Source: Massilia sp. Root351
Lineage (GTDB): Bacteria; Pseudomonadota; Gammaproteobacteria; Burkholderiales; Burkholderiaceae_D
Assembly: GCF_001425045.1 (NCBI RefSeq)
Contig: NZ_LMDJ01000033.1
Span: 64,463 to 128,462 of the forward strand
Length of the DNA: 64,000 bases
Direction of reading: 5' to 3'
Shown here piece by piece: positions 16,389 through 25,853 of this stretch. A program made the position numbers and the translations under genes. Below the pieces are notes generated by a model that saw only the letters and a program-made list of their open reading frames with translations, searched no databases and was not told the origin of the DNA. Within the stretch, counting starts at the first letter, position 1. Each line of letters starts with the position of its first letter.

Positions 16389-16748
16389 ATGAACCTCGAA
16401 AATTACTTCCCCGTTCTCTTATTCCTGATCGTCGGCATTAGTGTCGGCGTACTTCCCCAGGTGCTCGGCCGTCTGCTCGGTCCGCACAAGCCTGACGCGG
16501 CCAAATTGTCCCCCTACGAGTGCGGTTTCGAAGCCTTCGAAGACGCGCGCATGAAATTCGACGTACGATACTACCTCGTCGCGATTCTGTTTATTTTGTT
16601 CGATCTGGAAACGGCATTCTTCTTCCCATGGGGCGTCTCCATGCGCGAACTGGGCTGGACCGGTTTCATTACGATGATGGTGTTCATCGCCGAATTCGTG
16701 GTCGGTTTTTGGTATATCTGGAAGAAAGGTGCCCTTGATTGGGAATAA
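16389..16748 (+). CDS. nuoA: NADH-quinone oxidoreductase subunit A
   Basis: Membrane subunit of complex I at the interface with the peripheral arm; 119 residues with three helices. The conserved loop SPYECGFEAFEDAR and helix 2 VRYYLVAILFILFDLETAFFFPW are intact. First gene of the 14-gene nuo operon; nuoB begins 3 bases after its stop. Confidence 0.98.
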   Translation: MNLENYFPVLLFLIVGISVGVLPQVLGRLLGPHKPDAAKLSPYECGFEAFEDARMKFDVRYYLVAILFILFDLETAFFFPWGVSMRELGWTGFITMMVFIAEFVVGFWYIWKKGALDWE

Positions 16749-16751
16749 GCC

Positions 16752-17228
16752 ATGGCTATTGAAGGCGTATTAAACGAAGGTTTCATCACCACCACAGCCG
16801 ACAAGCTGATCAACTGGGCGCGCACCGGGTCGATGTTCCCGATGACGTTCGGCCTGGCCTGCTGCGCGGTTGAAATGATGCACGTGGGCGCTGCCCGTTA
16901 CGATCTGGACCGCTTCGGCATCGTGTTCCGTCCCTCGCCACGCCAGTCCGACGTGATGATCGTGGCCGGCACGCTGTGCAACAAGATGGCGCCAGCGCTG
17001 CGCAAGGTCTACGACCAGATGTCCGAGCCGCGCTGGGTCATCTCGATGGGTTCCTGCGCCAACGGCGGCGGCTACTATCACTATTCCTACTCCGTGGTGC
17101 GCGGTTGCGACCGCATCGTACCGGTGGACGTTTATGTGCCGGGCTGTCCGCCTACGGCCGAAGCGCTGCTGTACGGCATCCTGCAGTTGCAGAACAAGAT
17201 CAAGCGTACCAACACGATCGCACGCTAA
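16752..17228 (+). CDS. nuoB: NADH-quinone oxidoreductase subunit B
   Basis: Carries the terminal [4Fe-4S] cluster N2 that hands electrons to quinone; 158 residues. Ligands C37 and C38 (GLACCAVEMM), C102 (MGSCANGGG) and C132 (VPGCPPTAE) are all present. Sits in the connecting module beside NuoD and NuoH. Confidence 0.98.
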   Translation: MAIEGVLNEGFITTTADKLINWARTGSMFPMTFGLACCAVEMMHVGAARYDLDRFGIVFRPSPRQSDVMIVAGTLCNKMAPALRKVYDQMSEPRWVISMGSCANGGGYYHYSYSVVRGCDRIVPVDVYVPGCPPTAEALLYGILQLQNKIKRTNTIAR

Positions 17229-17246
17229 ACGGGGCGCTTCAGAACT

Positions 17247-17840
17247 ATGAGTACACAATTGGAAGTCTTGCAAAACGCCCTGGCTACGGCTTTGGGCGAT
17301 CGCGTTACTACGGTAGTAGCGCTGGGTGAAATCACCCTGACCGTGAAAGCGGCCGATTACTACGCCGTCATGCAGACCCTGCGCGACGACGCCACGCTGC
17401 ATTTCGAGCAGATGATCGACCTGTGCGGCGTCGACTATTCGACCTATGGCGAAGGCACGTGGGACGGCCTGCGTTTCGCGGTCGTGTCGCACCTGCTGTC
17501 GGTCAAGCACAACTGGCGCGTGCGCGTGCGCGTGTTCGCGCCCGACGACGACATGCCGGTGGTGGCGTCCGTGATGCCGATCTGGCGTGCCGTCAACTGG
17601 TACGAGCGCGAAGCGTTCGACCTGCTGGGCATCCTGTTCGAAGGCCACAACGACTTGCGCCGCATCCTGACCGACTACGGTTTCGTGGGCCATCCGTTCC
17701 GCAAGGATTTCCCGGTCTCCGGCTATGTGGAAATGCGCTACGACGAAGCACAGAAGCGCGTGATCTACCAGCCTGTGACGATCGAGCCGCGCGAAAACGT
17801 GCCGCGCGTGATCCGCGAAGAAAACTACGGGATGAAATAA
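17247..17840 (+). CDS. nuoC: NADH-quinone oxidoreductase subunit C
   Basis: 30-kDa-type peripheral subunit, 197 residues, separate from nuoD (fused in E. coli). The signature YEREAFDLLGILFEGHNDLR followed by GHPFRKDFPVSG is complete. The stop overlaps the nuoD start (TAATG). Confidence 0.98.
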   Translation: MSTQLEVLQNALATALGDRVTTVVALGEITLTVKAADYYAVMQTLRDDATLHFEQMIDLCGVDYSTYGEGTWDGLRFAVVSHLLSVKHNWRVRVRVFAPDDDMPVVASVMPIWRAVNWYEREAFDLLGILFEGHNDLRRILTDYGFVGHPFRKDFPVSGYVEMRYDEAQKRVIYQPVTIEPRENVPRVIREENYGMK

Positions 17841-19093
17841 TGGCTGAGATTAAGAACTACACCCTGAACTTTGGTCCGCAGCACCCGGCAGCGCACGGCG
17901 TGCTGCGCCTGGTGCTGGAGCTGGACGGCGAAGTGATCCAGCGCGCCGACCCGCACATCGGCCTGCTGCACCGCGGCACCGAGAAGCTGGCCGAGCAGAA
18001 GACCTACCTGCAGTCCGTGCCTTACATGGACCGCCTCGACTACGTGTCGATGATGTGCAACGAGCACGCCTACGTGATGGCGATCGAGAAGCTGCTGGGC
18101 ATTGAAGTGCCGCTGCGCGCACAGTACATCCGCGTCATGTTCGACGAGATGACGCGTTTGCTGAACCACCTGATGTGGCTGGGCGCGCACGCGCTGGACG
18201 TGGGCGCCATGGGGCCGTTCCTGTACGCCTTCCGCGACCGCGAAGACCTGTTCGACTGCTACGAAGCGGTGTCGGGCGCGCGCATGCACGCGGCCTACTA
18301 CCGTCCGGGCGGCGTGTACCGCGACCTGCCGGACTCTATGCCGCAGCACAAGGCCTCGCCGATCAAGTCGGCCAAGACCATCAAGGAACTGAACGACAAC
18401 CGCCAGGGCTCGCTGCTCGACTTCATCGAAGACTTCAGCAACCGTTTCCCGACCTATGTCGACGAATACGAAACCCTGCTGACCGACAACCGCATCTGGA
18501 AGCAGCGCACCGTCGGCATCGGCGTGGTGACGCCGGAAGACGCACTGGCGATGGGCTTTACCGGCGCCATGCTGCGCGGTTCGGGCATCGAGTGGGATCT
18601 GCGCAAGCACCAGCCGTACGAAGTGTACGACCTGATGGACTTCGACATCCCGGTCGGCACCAACGGCGATTGCTACGACCGCTACCTGGTGCGCATCGAA
18701 GAAATGCGCCAGGCCAACCGCATCATCAAGCAGTGCGTGGAATGGCTGCGCAACAATCCGGGTCCGGTCATGTCCAGCAACCGCAAGGTGGCGCCGCCGT
18801 CGCGCGTGGACATGAAGACCAATATGGAATCGCTGATCCACCACTTCAAGCTGTTTACCGAAGGCTTCCATGTGCCGCCGGGCGAAGCATACGCCGCGGT
18901 GGAGCATCCGAAGGGCGAGTTCGGCATCTACCTGCTATCGGACGGCGCCAATAAACCATACCGCATGAAGCTGCGCGCGCCCGACTACGCCCACCTGCAG
19001 TCGCTGGACGAAATGGCGCGTGGCCACATGATTGCCGATGCCGTGACCATCATTGGTACGCAGGACATCGTGTTCGGCAGTATTGACCGCTAA
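17840..19093 (+). CDS. nuoD: NADH-quinone oxidoreductase subunit D
   Basis: 49-kDa-type subunit that forms the quinone pocket with NuoB; 417 residues. Conserved blocks: FGPQHPAAHGVLRLVLELDG at the N-terminus with the quinone-site histidine, HIGLLHRGTEKL, and the C-terminal PKGEFGIYLLSDG and KLRAPDYAHLQ. Related to the large subunit of NiFe hydrogenases but without metal-binding cysteines. The start is fixed by the TAATG overlap with nuoC. Confidence 0.98.
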   Translation: MAEIKNYTLNFGPQHPAAHGVLRLVLELDGEVIQRADPHIGLLHRGTEKLAEQKTYLQSVPYMDRLDYVSMMCNEHAYVMAIEKLLGIEVPLRAQYIRVMFDEMTRLLNHLMWLGAHALDVGAMGPFLYAFRDREDLFDCYEAVSGARMHAAYYRPGGVYRDLPDSMPQHKASPIKSAKTIKELNDNRQGSLLDFIEDFSNRFPTYVDEYETLLTDNRIWKQRTVGIGVVTPEDALAMGFTGAMLRGSGIEWDLRKHQPYEVYDLMDFDIPVGTNGDCYDRYLVRIEEMRQANRIIKQCVEWLRNNPGPVMSSNRKVAPPSRVDMKTNMESLIHHFKLFTEGFHVPPGEAYAAVEHPKGEFGIYLLSDGANKPYRMKLRAPDYAHLQSLDEMARGHMIADAVTIIGTQDIVFGSIDR

Positions 19094-19111
19094 GTTCGAG
19101 AGGCGAAAAGA

Positions 19112-19600
19112 ATGTTGTTATCAGAGCAGTGCTACAAAAAGATCGACCGCGAACTGGCCAAGTATCCGGAAGACCAGCGCCAGTCCGCCGTGATGGCCGC
19201 GCTGGCCCACGCCCAGGTTGAACTGGGCTGGGTGTCCACCGAAGTGATGCAGGAACTGGCTGACTACATCCGCATGCCGGCCATCGCCGTGCAGGAAGTG
19301 GCCACTTTCTACAATATGTACAACACCAAGCCGGTGGGCAAGCACAAGATCACCGTGTGCACCAACCTGCCGTGCGCCCTGTCGGGCGGCGAGCGCGCCG
19401 CGCACCACCTGAAGCAGAAGCTGGGCATCGATTACCGCGACACCACCGCCGACGGCGAATTCACGCTGATGGAAGGCGAGTGCATGGGCGCCTGCGGCGA
19501 CGCACCGGTGCTGCTGGTAAACAACCACCGCATGTGCTCGTTCATGTCGAACGACAAGATCGACGCGCTCGTGGTTGAACTGAAGGAATCGAACAAATGA
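19112..19600 (+). CDS. nuoE: NADH-quinone oxidoreductase subunit E
   Basis: 24-kDa-type subunit holding [2Fe-2S] cluster N1a; 162 residues. Thioredoxin-like fold with ligands C83 and C88 (VCTNLPCAL) and C124 and C128 (GECMGACGDAP). Overlaps nuoF by 4 bases (ATGA), so the two NADH-module subunits are translationally coupled. Confidence 0.98.
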   Translation: MLLSEQCYKKIDRELAKYPEDQRQSAVMAALAHAQVELGWVSTEVMQELADYIRMPAIAVQEVATFYNMYNTKPVGKHKITVCTNLPCALSGGERAAHHLKQKLGIDYRDTTADGEFTLMEGECMGACGDAPVLLVNNHRMCSFMSNDKIDALVVELKESNK

Positions 19601-20892
19601 CCAGTCTGCACGACCGTCACATCAAGCCGCTGATCCTGAAGGATCTGAACGGCGACAACTGGCACCTGGCCGACTACGTCAAGCGTGGCGGCTACTCGGC
19701 GCTGCGCCGCATCCTGGAAGAGAAAATTCCGCCGGAAGCCATCATCGCCGACCTGAAAACCTCCGGCCTGCGCGGCCGCGGCGGCGCCGGTTTCCCGACC
19801 GGCCTGAAATGGAGCTTCATGCCGCGCCAGTTCCCGGGCCAGAAGTACCTCGTCTGCAATACAGATGAGGGCGAGCCGGGCACGTTCAAGGACCGCGACA
19901 TCATCCGCTACAATCCGCATTCGCTGATCGAGGGCATGGCCATCGGCGCCTACGCGATGGGCATCACCGTGGGCTACAACTACATCCACGGCGAGATCTT
20001 CCAGGAATACCTGCGCTTTGAAGAAGCGCTGGAAGAGGCGCGCGCCGCCGGTTTCCTGGGCGACAAGATCATGGGCAGCGAGTTCAGCTTCCAGCTGCAC
20101 GCGCACCACGGCTACGGTGCCTACATCTGCGGCGAGGAAACCGCGCTGCTCGAATCGCTGGAAGGCAAGAAAGGCCAGCCGCGCTTCAAGCCGCCGTTCC
20201 CGGCCTCGTTCGGCCTGTACGGCAAGCCGACCACCATCAACAACACGGAAACCTTCGCCGCCGTGCCGTTCATCCTGAACATCGGCGCGGAGAACTACCT
20301 GGCGCTGGGCAAGCCGAACAACGGCGGCACCAAGATCTTCTCGATCTCGGGCGACATCGAGCGTCCGGGCAACTACGAAGTCCCGCTGGGCACCTCGTTC
20401 GCCGAGTTCCTGGAACTGGCCGGCGGCATGCGCGGCGGCAAGAAGATCAAGGCGGTCATTCCCGGCGGTTCGTCGGCGCCGGTGGTGCGCGGCGAGATCA
20501 TGATGCAAACCGATCTGGACTATGACTCGATCGCCAAGGCCGGCTCCATGCTCGGTTCGGGCGCCATCATCGTCATGGACGAGACGCGCTGCATGGTCAA
20601 GGCGCTGGAACGCCTGTCCTACTTCTACTTCGAAGAATCGTGCGGCCAGTGCACCCCATGCCGCGAAGGCACGGGCTGGATGTACCGCGTGGTCCACCGC
20701 ATCGAGCACGGCCAGGGCCGTCCGGAAGATCTGGATCTGCTGAACTCGGTCGCCGACAACATCCAGGGCCGCACCATTTGCGCCCTGGGCGATGCCGCCG
20801 CGATGCCGGTACGCGCCTTCGTCAAGCAATTCCGCGAAGAATTTGAATATCACGTCGAGCACAAGCATTGCTTGGTGCCCGCTTACCTCTAA
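19597..20892 (+). CDS. nuoF: NADH-quinone oxidoreductase subunit F
   Basis: 51-kDa-type subunit that binds NADH and FMN and carries cluster N3; 431 residues. FMN/NADH site blocks GRGGAGFPTGLKWSF and GAYICGEETALLESLEG are present. Cluster N3 ligands are C349, C352 and C355 (SCGQCTPCREG) and C395 (TICALGD). Electron entry point of the complex. Confidence 0.98.
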   Translation: MTSLHDRHIKPLILKDLNGDNWHLADYVKRGGYSALRRILEEKIPPEAIIADLKTSGLRGRGGAGFPTGLKWSFMPRQFPGQKYLVCNTDEGEPGTFKDRDIIRYNPHSLIEGMAIGAYAMGITVGYNYIHGEIFQEYLRFEEALEEARAAGFLGDKIMGSEFSFQLHAHHGYGAYICGEETALLESLEGKKGQPRFKPPFPASFGLYGKPTTINNTETFAAVPFILNIGAENYLALGKPNNGGTKIFSISGDIERPGNYEVPLGTSFAEFLELAGGMRGGKKIKAVIPGGSSAPVVRGEIMMQTDLDYDSIAKAGSMLGSGAIIVMDETRCMVKALERLSYFYFEESCGQCTPCREGTGWMYRVVHRIEHGQGRPEDLDLLNSVADNIQGRTICALGDAAAMPVRAFVKQFREEFEYHVEHKHCLVPAYL

Positions 20893-20909
20893 GCTGCGTA
20901 ACGATCACC

Positions 20910-23240
20910 ATGGTTGAAATCGAAATAGACGGCAAGAAAGTCGAAGTCCCTGCTGGTAGCATGGTGATGGACGCTGCCAACAAATTGGGAACCTACATCC
21001 CGCACTTCTGCTATCACAAGAAATTGTCGATCGCAGCGAACTGCCGCATGTGCCTGGTCGAAGTGGAAAAGGCGCCCAAGCCTTTGCCCGCTTGCGCCAC
21101 GCCCGTGTCCGCCGGCATGATCGTGCGCTCGGCCAGCGACAAGGCTGTGCAGGCGCAGAAGTCCGTGATGGAATTCCTGCTGATTAACCACCCGCTGGAC
21201 TGCCCGATCTGCGATCAGGGCGGCGAATGCCAGCTGCAGGACTTGGCGGTGGGCTACGGCAAGGGCGAATCGCGCTATGCGGAAGACAAGCGCGTGGTCG
21301 TGCCCAAGCAGGCCGGCCCGCTGGTGTCCATGCAGGAAATGGCGCGCTGCATCCAGTGCACCCGCTGCGTGCGTTTCGGCCAGGAAGTGGCCGGCGTGAT
21401 GGAGCTGGGCATGATCGGCCGCGGCGAGCACTCGGAAATCACCAGCTTCGTCGGCGAAGCGGTCAGCTCCGAAATGTCGGGCAATATGATCGACCTGTGC
21501 CCGGTGGGCGCGCTGACCTCCAAGCCGTTCCGCTACAGCGCCCGTTCGTGGGAACTGTCGCGCCGCAAATCGGTGTCGCCGCACGACTCGCTGGGCGCCA
21601 ACCTGATCGTCCAGGTCAAGGGCGGCAAAGTGATGCGCGTGCTGCCGCTGGAAAACGACTCGGTCAACGAGTGCTGGATTTCCGACAAGGACCGCTTCTC
21701 CTACGAAGCGCTGGACAGCGCCGAGCGCCTGACCCAGCCGATGCTGAAGCAGGGCGGCGAATGGAAGCAAGTGGACTGGCAGACCGCGCTGGAATACGTG
21801 GCGCACGGCCTGAAGAACATCAAGCATGAACACGGCGCCGACGCCATCGCTTCCTACGCGACCGCGCACTCGACCACCGAAGAACTGCACCTGCTGCAAA
21901 AGCTGACCCGCGCGCTCGGTTCCGAGCACGTCGACTTCCGCCTGCGCCAGAGCGATTTCGCGCTGGACGGCGAAGTGTCGCCATGGCTGGGCATGCCGGT
22001 TGCCGACGTGACCGGCCTGCAGCGCGTGTTCGTCATCGGTTCCTTCCTGCGCAAGGACCACCCGCTGCTGGCAACGCGCATCCGCGCCGCCGTCAAGTCG
22101 GGCGCCAAGCTGTCGGTACTGAACGGCACCGCCGACGACAGCCTGATCACCGTCGCCAACCAGATCACCGCCGCGCCGTCCGACTGGCTGGCCGCGCTGT
22201 CGCAAGTGGTGGTGGCCGTGGCCGCCGCCAAGGAAGTGGCCGCGCCTGCCGGCTTTGAGGGCATCGAAGCGTCCGACGCCGCCAAGGGCATCGCCGCCTC
22301 GCTGCTGTCCGGTGAACGCAAGGCCGTCTTCATGGGCAACGCCGCCGCCGCGCATCCGCAAGCGTCCGCGCTGCACGCCGCTGCGCAGTGGATCGCCGAA
22401 CAGACCGGCGCCAAGCTGGGCTACCTGGTGGACGCCGCCAACACCGTCGGCGGCTACCTGGTCAACGCCACCGCCAAGAACGCCGCGCCGGCCTTCAGCG
22501 CGCCGAAGAAAGCCTACGTGCTGCTGAATGCGGAACCGGAACTGGATGCGGCCAACCCGCAAGCCGCCGCCGCCGCGCTGAAGCAAGCCGACATGGTTGT
22601 GGTCATGTCCGCCTTCAAGCATGGCATGGACTACGCCGACGTGCTGCTGCCGATCGCGCCGTTCAGCGAAACCTCGGGCACCTTCGTCAACGCCGAAGGC
22701 CGCGCACAAAGCTTCAACGGCACCGTCAAGCCGCTGGGCGATGCGCGTCCGGCCTGGAAAGTGCTGCGCGTGCTGGGGAATGTGCTGGGCCTGTCCGGTT
22801 TCGACTACGACACTTCGGAAGCGATCCGCGACGAGCTGTTCGGCAAAGGCGTGACCGACCTGTCGGCCAAACTGAACAACCTGTCGAAGAAGGCCGTTGC
22901 CGCCGCAAGCTTCGGCGCCGCCGGTGCGCTGGAGCGCCTGGCCGACGTGCCTATCCACTTCGCCGACGCTATCGCGCGCCGTTCCGGCCCGCTGCTGGCC
23001 ACCATCGACGGCGCCGCGCCTGTGGCGCGCATCTCGGTGGCCACCGCCGCCGCGCTGGGCATCAAGGCCGGCGACCAGGTCAGCGTGAGCCAGGGTAGCG
23101 GTTCGGCCGTGCTGCACGCCGTGATCGACGCTGGCCTGCCGGCCAACGTGGTCCGTGTGCCTGCCGCACACGAGTCGACCGCCAAGCTGGGCGCCATGTT
23201 CGGTGCCATCACCGTAGCCAAAGCAGGGGAGGCCAAGTAA
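20910..23240 (+). CDS. nuoG: NADH-quinone oxidoreductase subunit G
   Basis: Largest peripheral subunit, 776 residues. N-terminal iron-sulfur ligands: [2Fe-2S] C34/C45/C48/C62; N5 with H94/C98/C101/C107 (NHPLDCPICDQGGECQ); N4 with C147/C150/C153/C197. The remainder is a molybdopterin-oxidoreductase-like domain without molybdenum and with an Ala-rich second half. The extra N7 cysteine set of E. coli NuoG is not evident. The ATG at 20910 is chosen because the ferredoxin fold begins there (MVEIEIDGKKVEV); a start at 20868 would overlap nuoF by 25 bases. Stop overlaps nuoH (TAATG). Confidence 0.97.
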   Translation: MVEIEIDGKKVEVPAGSMVMDAANKLGTYIPHFCYHKKLSIAANCRMCLVEVEKAPKPLPACATPVSAGMIVRSASDKAVQAQKSVMEFLLINHPLDCPICDQGGECQLQDLAVGYGKGESRYAEDKRVVVPKQAGPLVSMQEMARCIQCTRCVRFGQEVAGVMELGMIGRGEHSEITSFVGEAVSSEMSGNMIDLCPVGALTSKPFRYSARSWELSRRKSVSPHDSLGANLIVQVKGGKVMRVLPLENDSVNECWISDKDRFSYEALDSAERLTQPMLKQGGEWKQVDWQTALEYVAHGLKNIKHEHGADAIASYATAHSTTEELHLLQKLTRALGSEHVDFRLRQSDFALDGEVSPWLGMPVADVTGLQRVFVIGSFLRKDHPLLATRIRAAVKSGAKLSVLNGTADDSLITVANQITAAPSDWLAALSQVVVAVAAAKEVAAPAGFEGIEASDAAKGIAASLLSGERKAVFMGNAAAAHPQASALHAAAQWIAEQTGAKLGYLVDAANTVGGYLVNATAKNAAPAFSAPKKAYVLLNAEPELDAANPQAAAAALKQADMVVVMSAFKHGMDYADVLLPIAPFSETSGTFVNAEGRAQSFNGTVKPLGDARPAWKVLRVLGNVLGLSGFDYDTSEAIRDELFGKGVTDLSAKLNNLSKKAVAAASFGAAGALERLADVPIHFADAIARRSGPLLATIDGAAPVARISVATAAALGIKAGDQVSVSQGSGSAVLHAVIDAGLPANVVRVPAAHESTAKLGAMFGAITVAKAGEAK

Positions 23241-24322
23241 TGGCGCTGGAATTCGTCAACACCATCACCACCAATGGCGAGGCCCTGCTGGGCCGGCAAG
23301 GGTGGTTTGTCGTCTGGACCATGATCAAGCTGCTGTGCGTGCTGCTGCCGCTGATGGGCCTGGTCGCCTACGCCACCCTGTGGGAGCGCAAGCTGATCGG
23401 CTGGATCCAGATCCGTATCGGTCCTAACCGCGTCGGTCCCGGCGGCCTGCTGCAGCCGATCGCCGACGCGCTCAAGCTGCTGCTCAAAGAGATCGTGATC
23501 CCGACCAAGGCCGCCAAGGGCCTGTTCGTGATCGGTCCCGTGATGACCATCATGCCGGCGCTGGCCGCCTGGTCGGTGGTTCCCTTCGGTCCGGAAGCCG
23601 TGCTGGCCAACGTGAACGCCGGCCTGCTGCTGCTGATGGCGATCACTTCGATGGAAGTGTACGGCGTGATCATCGCCGGCTGGGCATCGAACTCGAAGTT
23701 CTCTTTCCTGGGCGCGATGCGCGCCTCGGCGCAGATGATCTCCTACGAAATCCCGATGGGCTTCGTACTGGTGGTGATCCTGATGGTGTCCGGTTCGCTG
23801 AACTTCATCGACATCGTCGGCATGCAGGGCAAGGGCCAGATGGTCGACGCCGGCCTGAACTTCCTGTCGTGGAACTGGCTGCCGCTGCTGCCGCTGTTCG
23901 TGATCTATCTGACCTCCGGCCTGGCCGAGACCAACCGCCACCCGTTCGACGTGGTGGAAGGCGAGTCGGAAATCGTGGCCGGCCACATGGTGGAATACTC
24001 GGGCATGTCGTACGCCATGTTCATGCTGGCCGAATACGCCAACATGATCCTGGTCGGCGTGCTGGCATCGATCATGTTCCTGGGCGGCTGGGCAGCACCG
24101 TTCTCGTTCCTGGAATTCGGCGGCGGTTTCGGCGGCTTCTTCTGGCTGTTCGCGAAGACCTTCGCCATCGTCTCGATCTTCATCTGGGTGCGCGGTACTT
24201 TCCCCCGCTACCGCTATGACCAGATCATGCGCCTGGGCTGGAAAGTGTTCATCCCTCTGACCCTGGTCTGGCTGGTGCTGGTGGCCGGCGTGATGCAGAC
24301 GTCCTGGAATATTTGGAAGTAA
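23240..24322 (+). CDS. nuoH: NADH-quinone oxidoreductase subunit H
   Basis: ND1-type membrane subunit, 360 residues and about 8-9 helices, which forms the membrane side of the quinone channel. Conserved GPNRVGPGGLLQPIADALKL and the acidic loop ETNRHPFDVVEGESEIVAGH, followed by MVEYSGM, are intact. Coupled to nuoG by TAATG. Confidence 0.98.
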   Translation: MALEFVNTITTNGEALLGRQGWFVVWTMIKLLCVLLPLMGLVAYATLWERKLIGWIQIRIGPNRVGPGGLLQPIADALKLLLKEIVIPTKAAKGLFVIGPVMTIMPALAAWSVVPFGPEAVLANVNAGLLLLMAITSMEVYGVIIAGWASNSKFSFLGAMRASAQMISYEIPMGFVLVVILMVSGSLNFIDIVGMQGKGQMVDAGLNFLSWNWLPLLPLFVIYLTSGLAETNRHPFDVVEGESEIVAGHMVEYSGMSYAMFMLAEYANMILVGVLASIMFLGGWAAPFSFLEFGGGFGGFFWLFAKTFAIVSIFIWVRGTFPRYRYDQIMRLGWKVFIPLTLVWLVLVAGVMQTSWNIWK

Positions 24323-24332
24323 GGAAGCAAAC

Positions 24333-24821
24333 ATGGAAAAAGTTAAAGACTTCTTCGGCAGCCTGATGCTGTCGGAACTGATCAAAGGCATGGCCCTGAC
24401 GGGCAAGTACATGTTCGCCCGCAAGATCACGGTGCAGTACCCGGAAGAGAAGACGCCGATGTCGCCGCGCTTCCGCGGCCTGCACGCGCTGCGCCGCTAC
24501 CCGAACGGGGAAGAGCGCTGCATCGCCTGCAAACTGTGCGAAGCGGTGTGCCCGGCGATGGCCATCACGATCGAATCGGAACAGCGCGACGACGGCTCGC
24601 GCCGCACCACGCGCTACGACATCGATCTGACCAAGTGCATCTTCTGCGGCTTCTGCGAAGAATCCTGCCCGGTGGACTCGATCGTCGAAACCCACGTGCT
24701 GGAATACCACGGCGAGAAGCGCGGCGATCTGTACTACACCAAAGAGATGCTGCTGGCAGTGGGCGACCGCTACGAAGCGGACATCGCCGCCAACCGCGAA
24801 GCGGATGCAGCGTACCGCTGA
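24333..24821 (+). CDS. nuoI: NADH-quinone oxidoreductase subunit I
   Basis: Ferredoxin-like subunit with clusters N6a and N6b; 162 residues. Two CxxCxxCxxxCP motifs: C63/C66/C69/C73 (CIACKLCEAVCP) and C102/C105/C108/C112 (CIFCGFCEESCP). The N-terminal amphipathic helix lies on the membrane. Confidence 0.98.
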   Translation: MEKVKDFFGSLMLSELIKGMALTGKYMFARKITVQYPEEKTPMSPRFRGLHALRRYPNGEERCIACKLCEAVCPAMAITIESEQRDDGSRRTTRYDIDLTKCIFCGFCEESCPVDSIVETHVLEYHGEKRGDLYYTKEMLLAVGDRYEADIAANREADAAYR

Positions 24822-24849
24822 TCGCCGCCGATACTGATTTGGACTATAA

Positions 24850-25512
24850 ATGGACTTTAACTTTACAACCGTTTTGTTCTACGTGTTCTCCGCCATCCTG
24901 GTGCTGGCGTCGATCCGCGTAATCACGGCCCCGAACCCGGTTCAGGCCGCGCTGTTCCTGGTGCTGGCCTTCTTCCAGGCCGCAGGCATCTGGATGCTGC
25001 TGAAAGCTGAGTTCCTCTCCATCGTGCTGGTGCTGGTGTATGTCGGCGCCGTGATGGTGCTGTTCCTGTTCGTGGTGATGATGCTGGACATCCACGTGGC
25101 CAAGCTGCGCGAAGGCTTCTGGGGCTACCTGCCGATCGCCGGCGTGATCGGCGGCATCATCGTGCTGGAAATGGCGTCGGTGATCTGGCGTTCGTTCGGC
25201 ATCAACGGCGCAGCCGCGCCGGAGGCGGCCGGCACCATCGGCTCGACCAAGGCGCTGGGCATGCTGATCTACACCGAGTACATCTACGCCTTCGAGATCG
25301 CCGCAGCCGTGCTGCTGGTGGCCATCATCGCCGCCGTGGCGCTGACCCTGCGCAAGCGCAAGGACATCAAGTACTTCGATCCTGCCGACGCCGTGCGCGT
25401 CAAGCGCAACGACCGCCTGCGCATCGTGAAGATGGACGCGGTGTCGACCCGCAACGCGCCGGACGCACCCGCAGCAGCTGCAACGAATGAAGCACCGAAG
25501 GAGGCTAAATGA
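24850..25512 (+). CDS. nuoJ: NADH-quinone oxidoreductase subunit J
   Basis: ND6-type membrane subunit, 220 residues with five helices (FTTVLFYVFSAILVLASIRV; LVLVYVGAVMVLFLFVVMM). The C-terminal 40 residues are a charged then Ala/Pro-rich tail. Overlaps nuoK by 4 bases. Confidence 0.97.
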   Translation: MDFNFTTVLFYVFSAILVLASIRVITAPNPVQAALFLVLAFFQAAGIWMLLKAEFLSIVLVLVYVGAVMVLFLFVVMMLDIHVAKLREGFWGYLPIAGVIGGIIVLEMASVIWRSFGINGAAAPEAAGTIGSTKALGMLIYTEYIYAFEIAAAVLLVAIIAAVALTLRKRKDIKYFDPADAVRVKRNDRLRIVKMDAVSTRNAPDAPAAAATNEAPKEAK

Positions 25513-25817
25513 CTTTATCCCTGGCTCACTACCTGGTCCTGGGCGCGATCCTGTTCGCGATCTCGATCGTTGGTATTTTCCTGAACCGCAAGAACATCAT
25601 CGTTCTGCTGATGGCCATCGAACTGATGCTGCTGGCAGTGAACATGAACTTCATCGCCTTCTCCCACTACCTGGGCGACGCGGCCGGTCAGATCTTCGTC
25701 TTCTTCATTTTGACCGTGGCGGCTGCCGAATCGGCAATCGGCCTGGCGATCCTGGTGGTGATGTTCCGCAACCTGGACACCATCAACGTGGAAGACCTGG
25801 ACAGCCTCAAAGGCTGA
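25509..25817 (+). CDS. nuoK: NADH-quinone oxidoreductase subunit K
   Basis: ND4L-type subunit, 102 residues, three helices. The two membrane glutamates of the proton path are present at E38 (MAIELMLLAVN) and E74 (AAAESAIGL). Confidence 0.98.
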   Translation: MTLSLAHYLVLGAILFAISIVGIFLNRKNIIVLLMAIELMLLAVNMNFIAFSHYLGDAAGQIFVFFILTVAAAESAIGLAILVVMFRNLDTINVEDLDSLKG

Positions 25818-25853
25818 GTTAATCACCTCGAATAATAAACATTAAGGTTCATC

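Noticed and set aside
20889..23171. Long antisense frame (760 codons) across nuoG
   Set aside because: Same GC-mirror effect; low-complexity translation and no ribosome-binding site.
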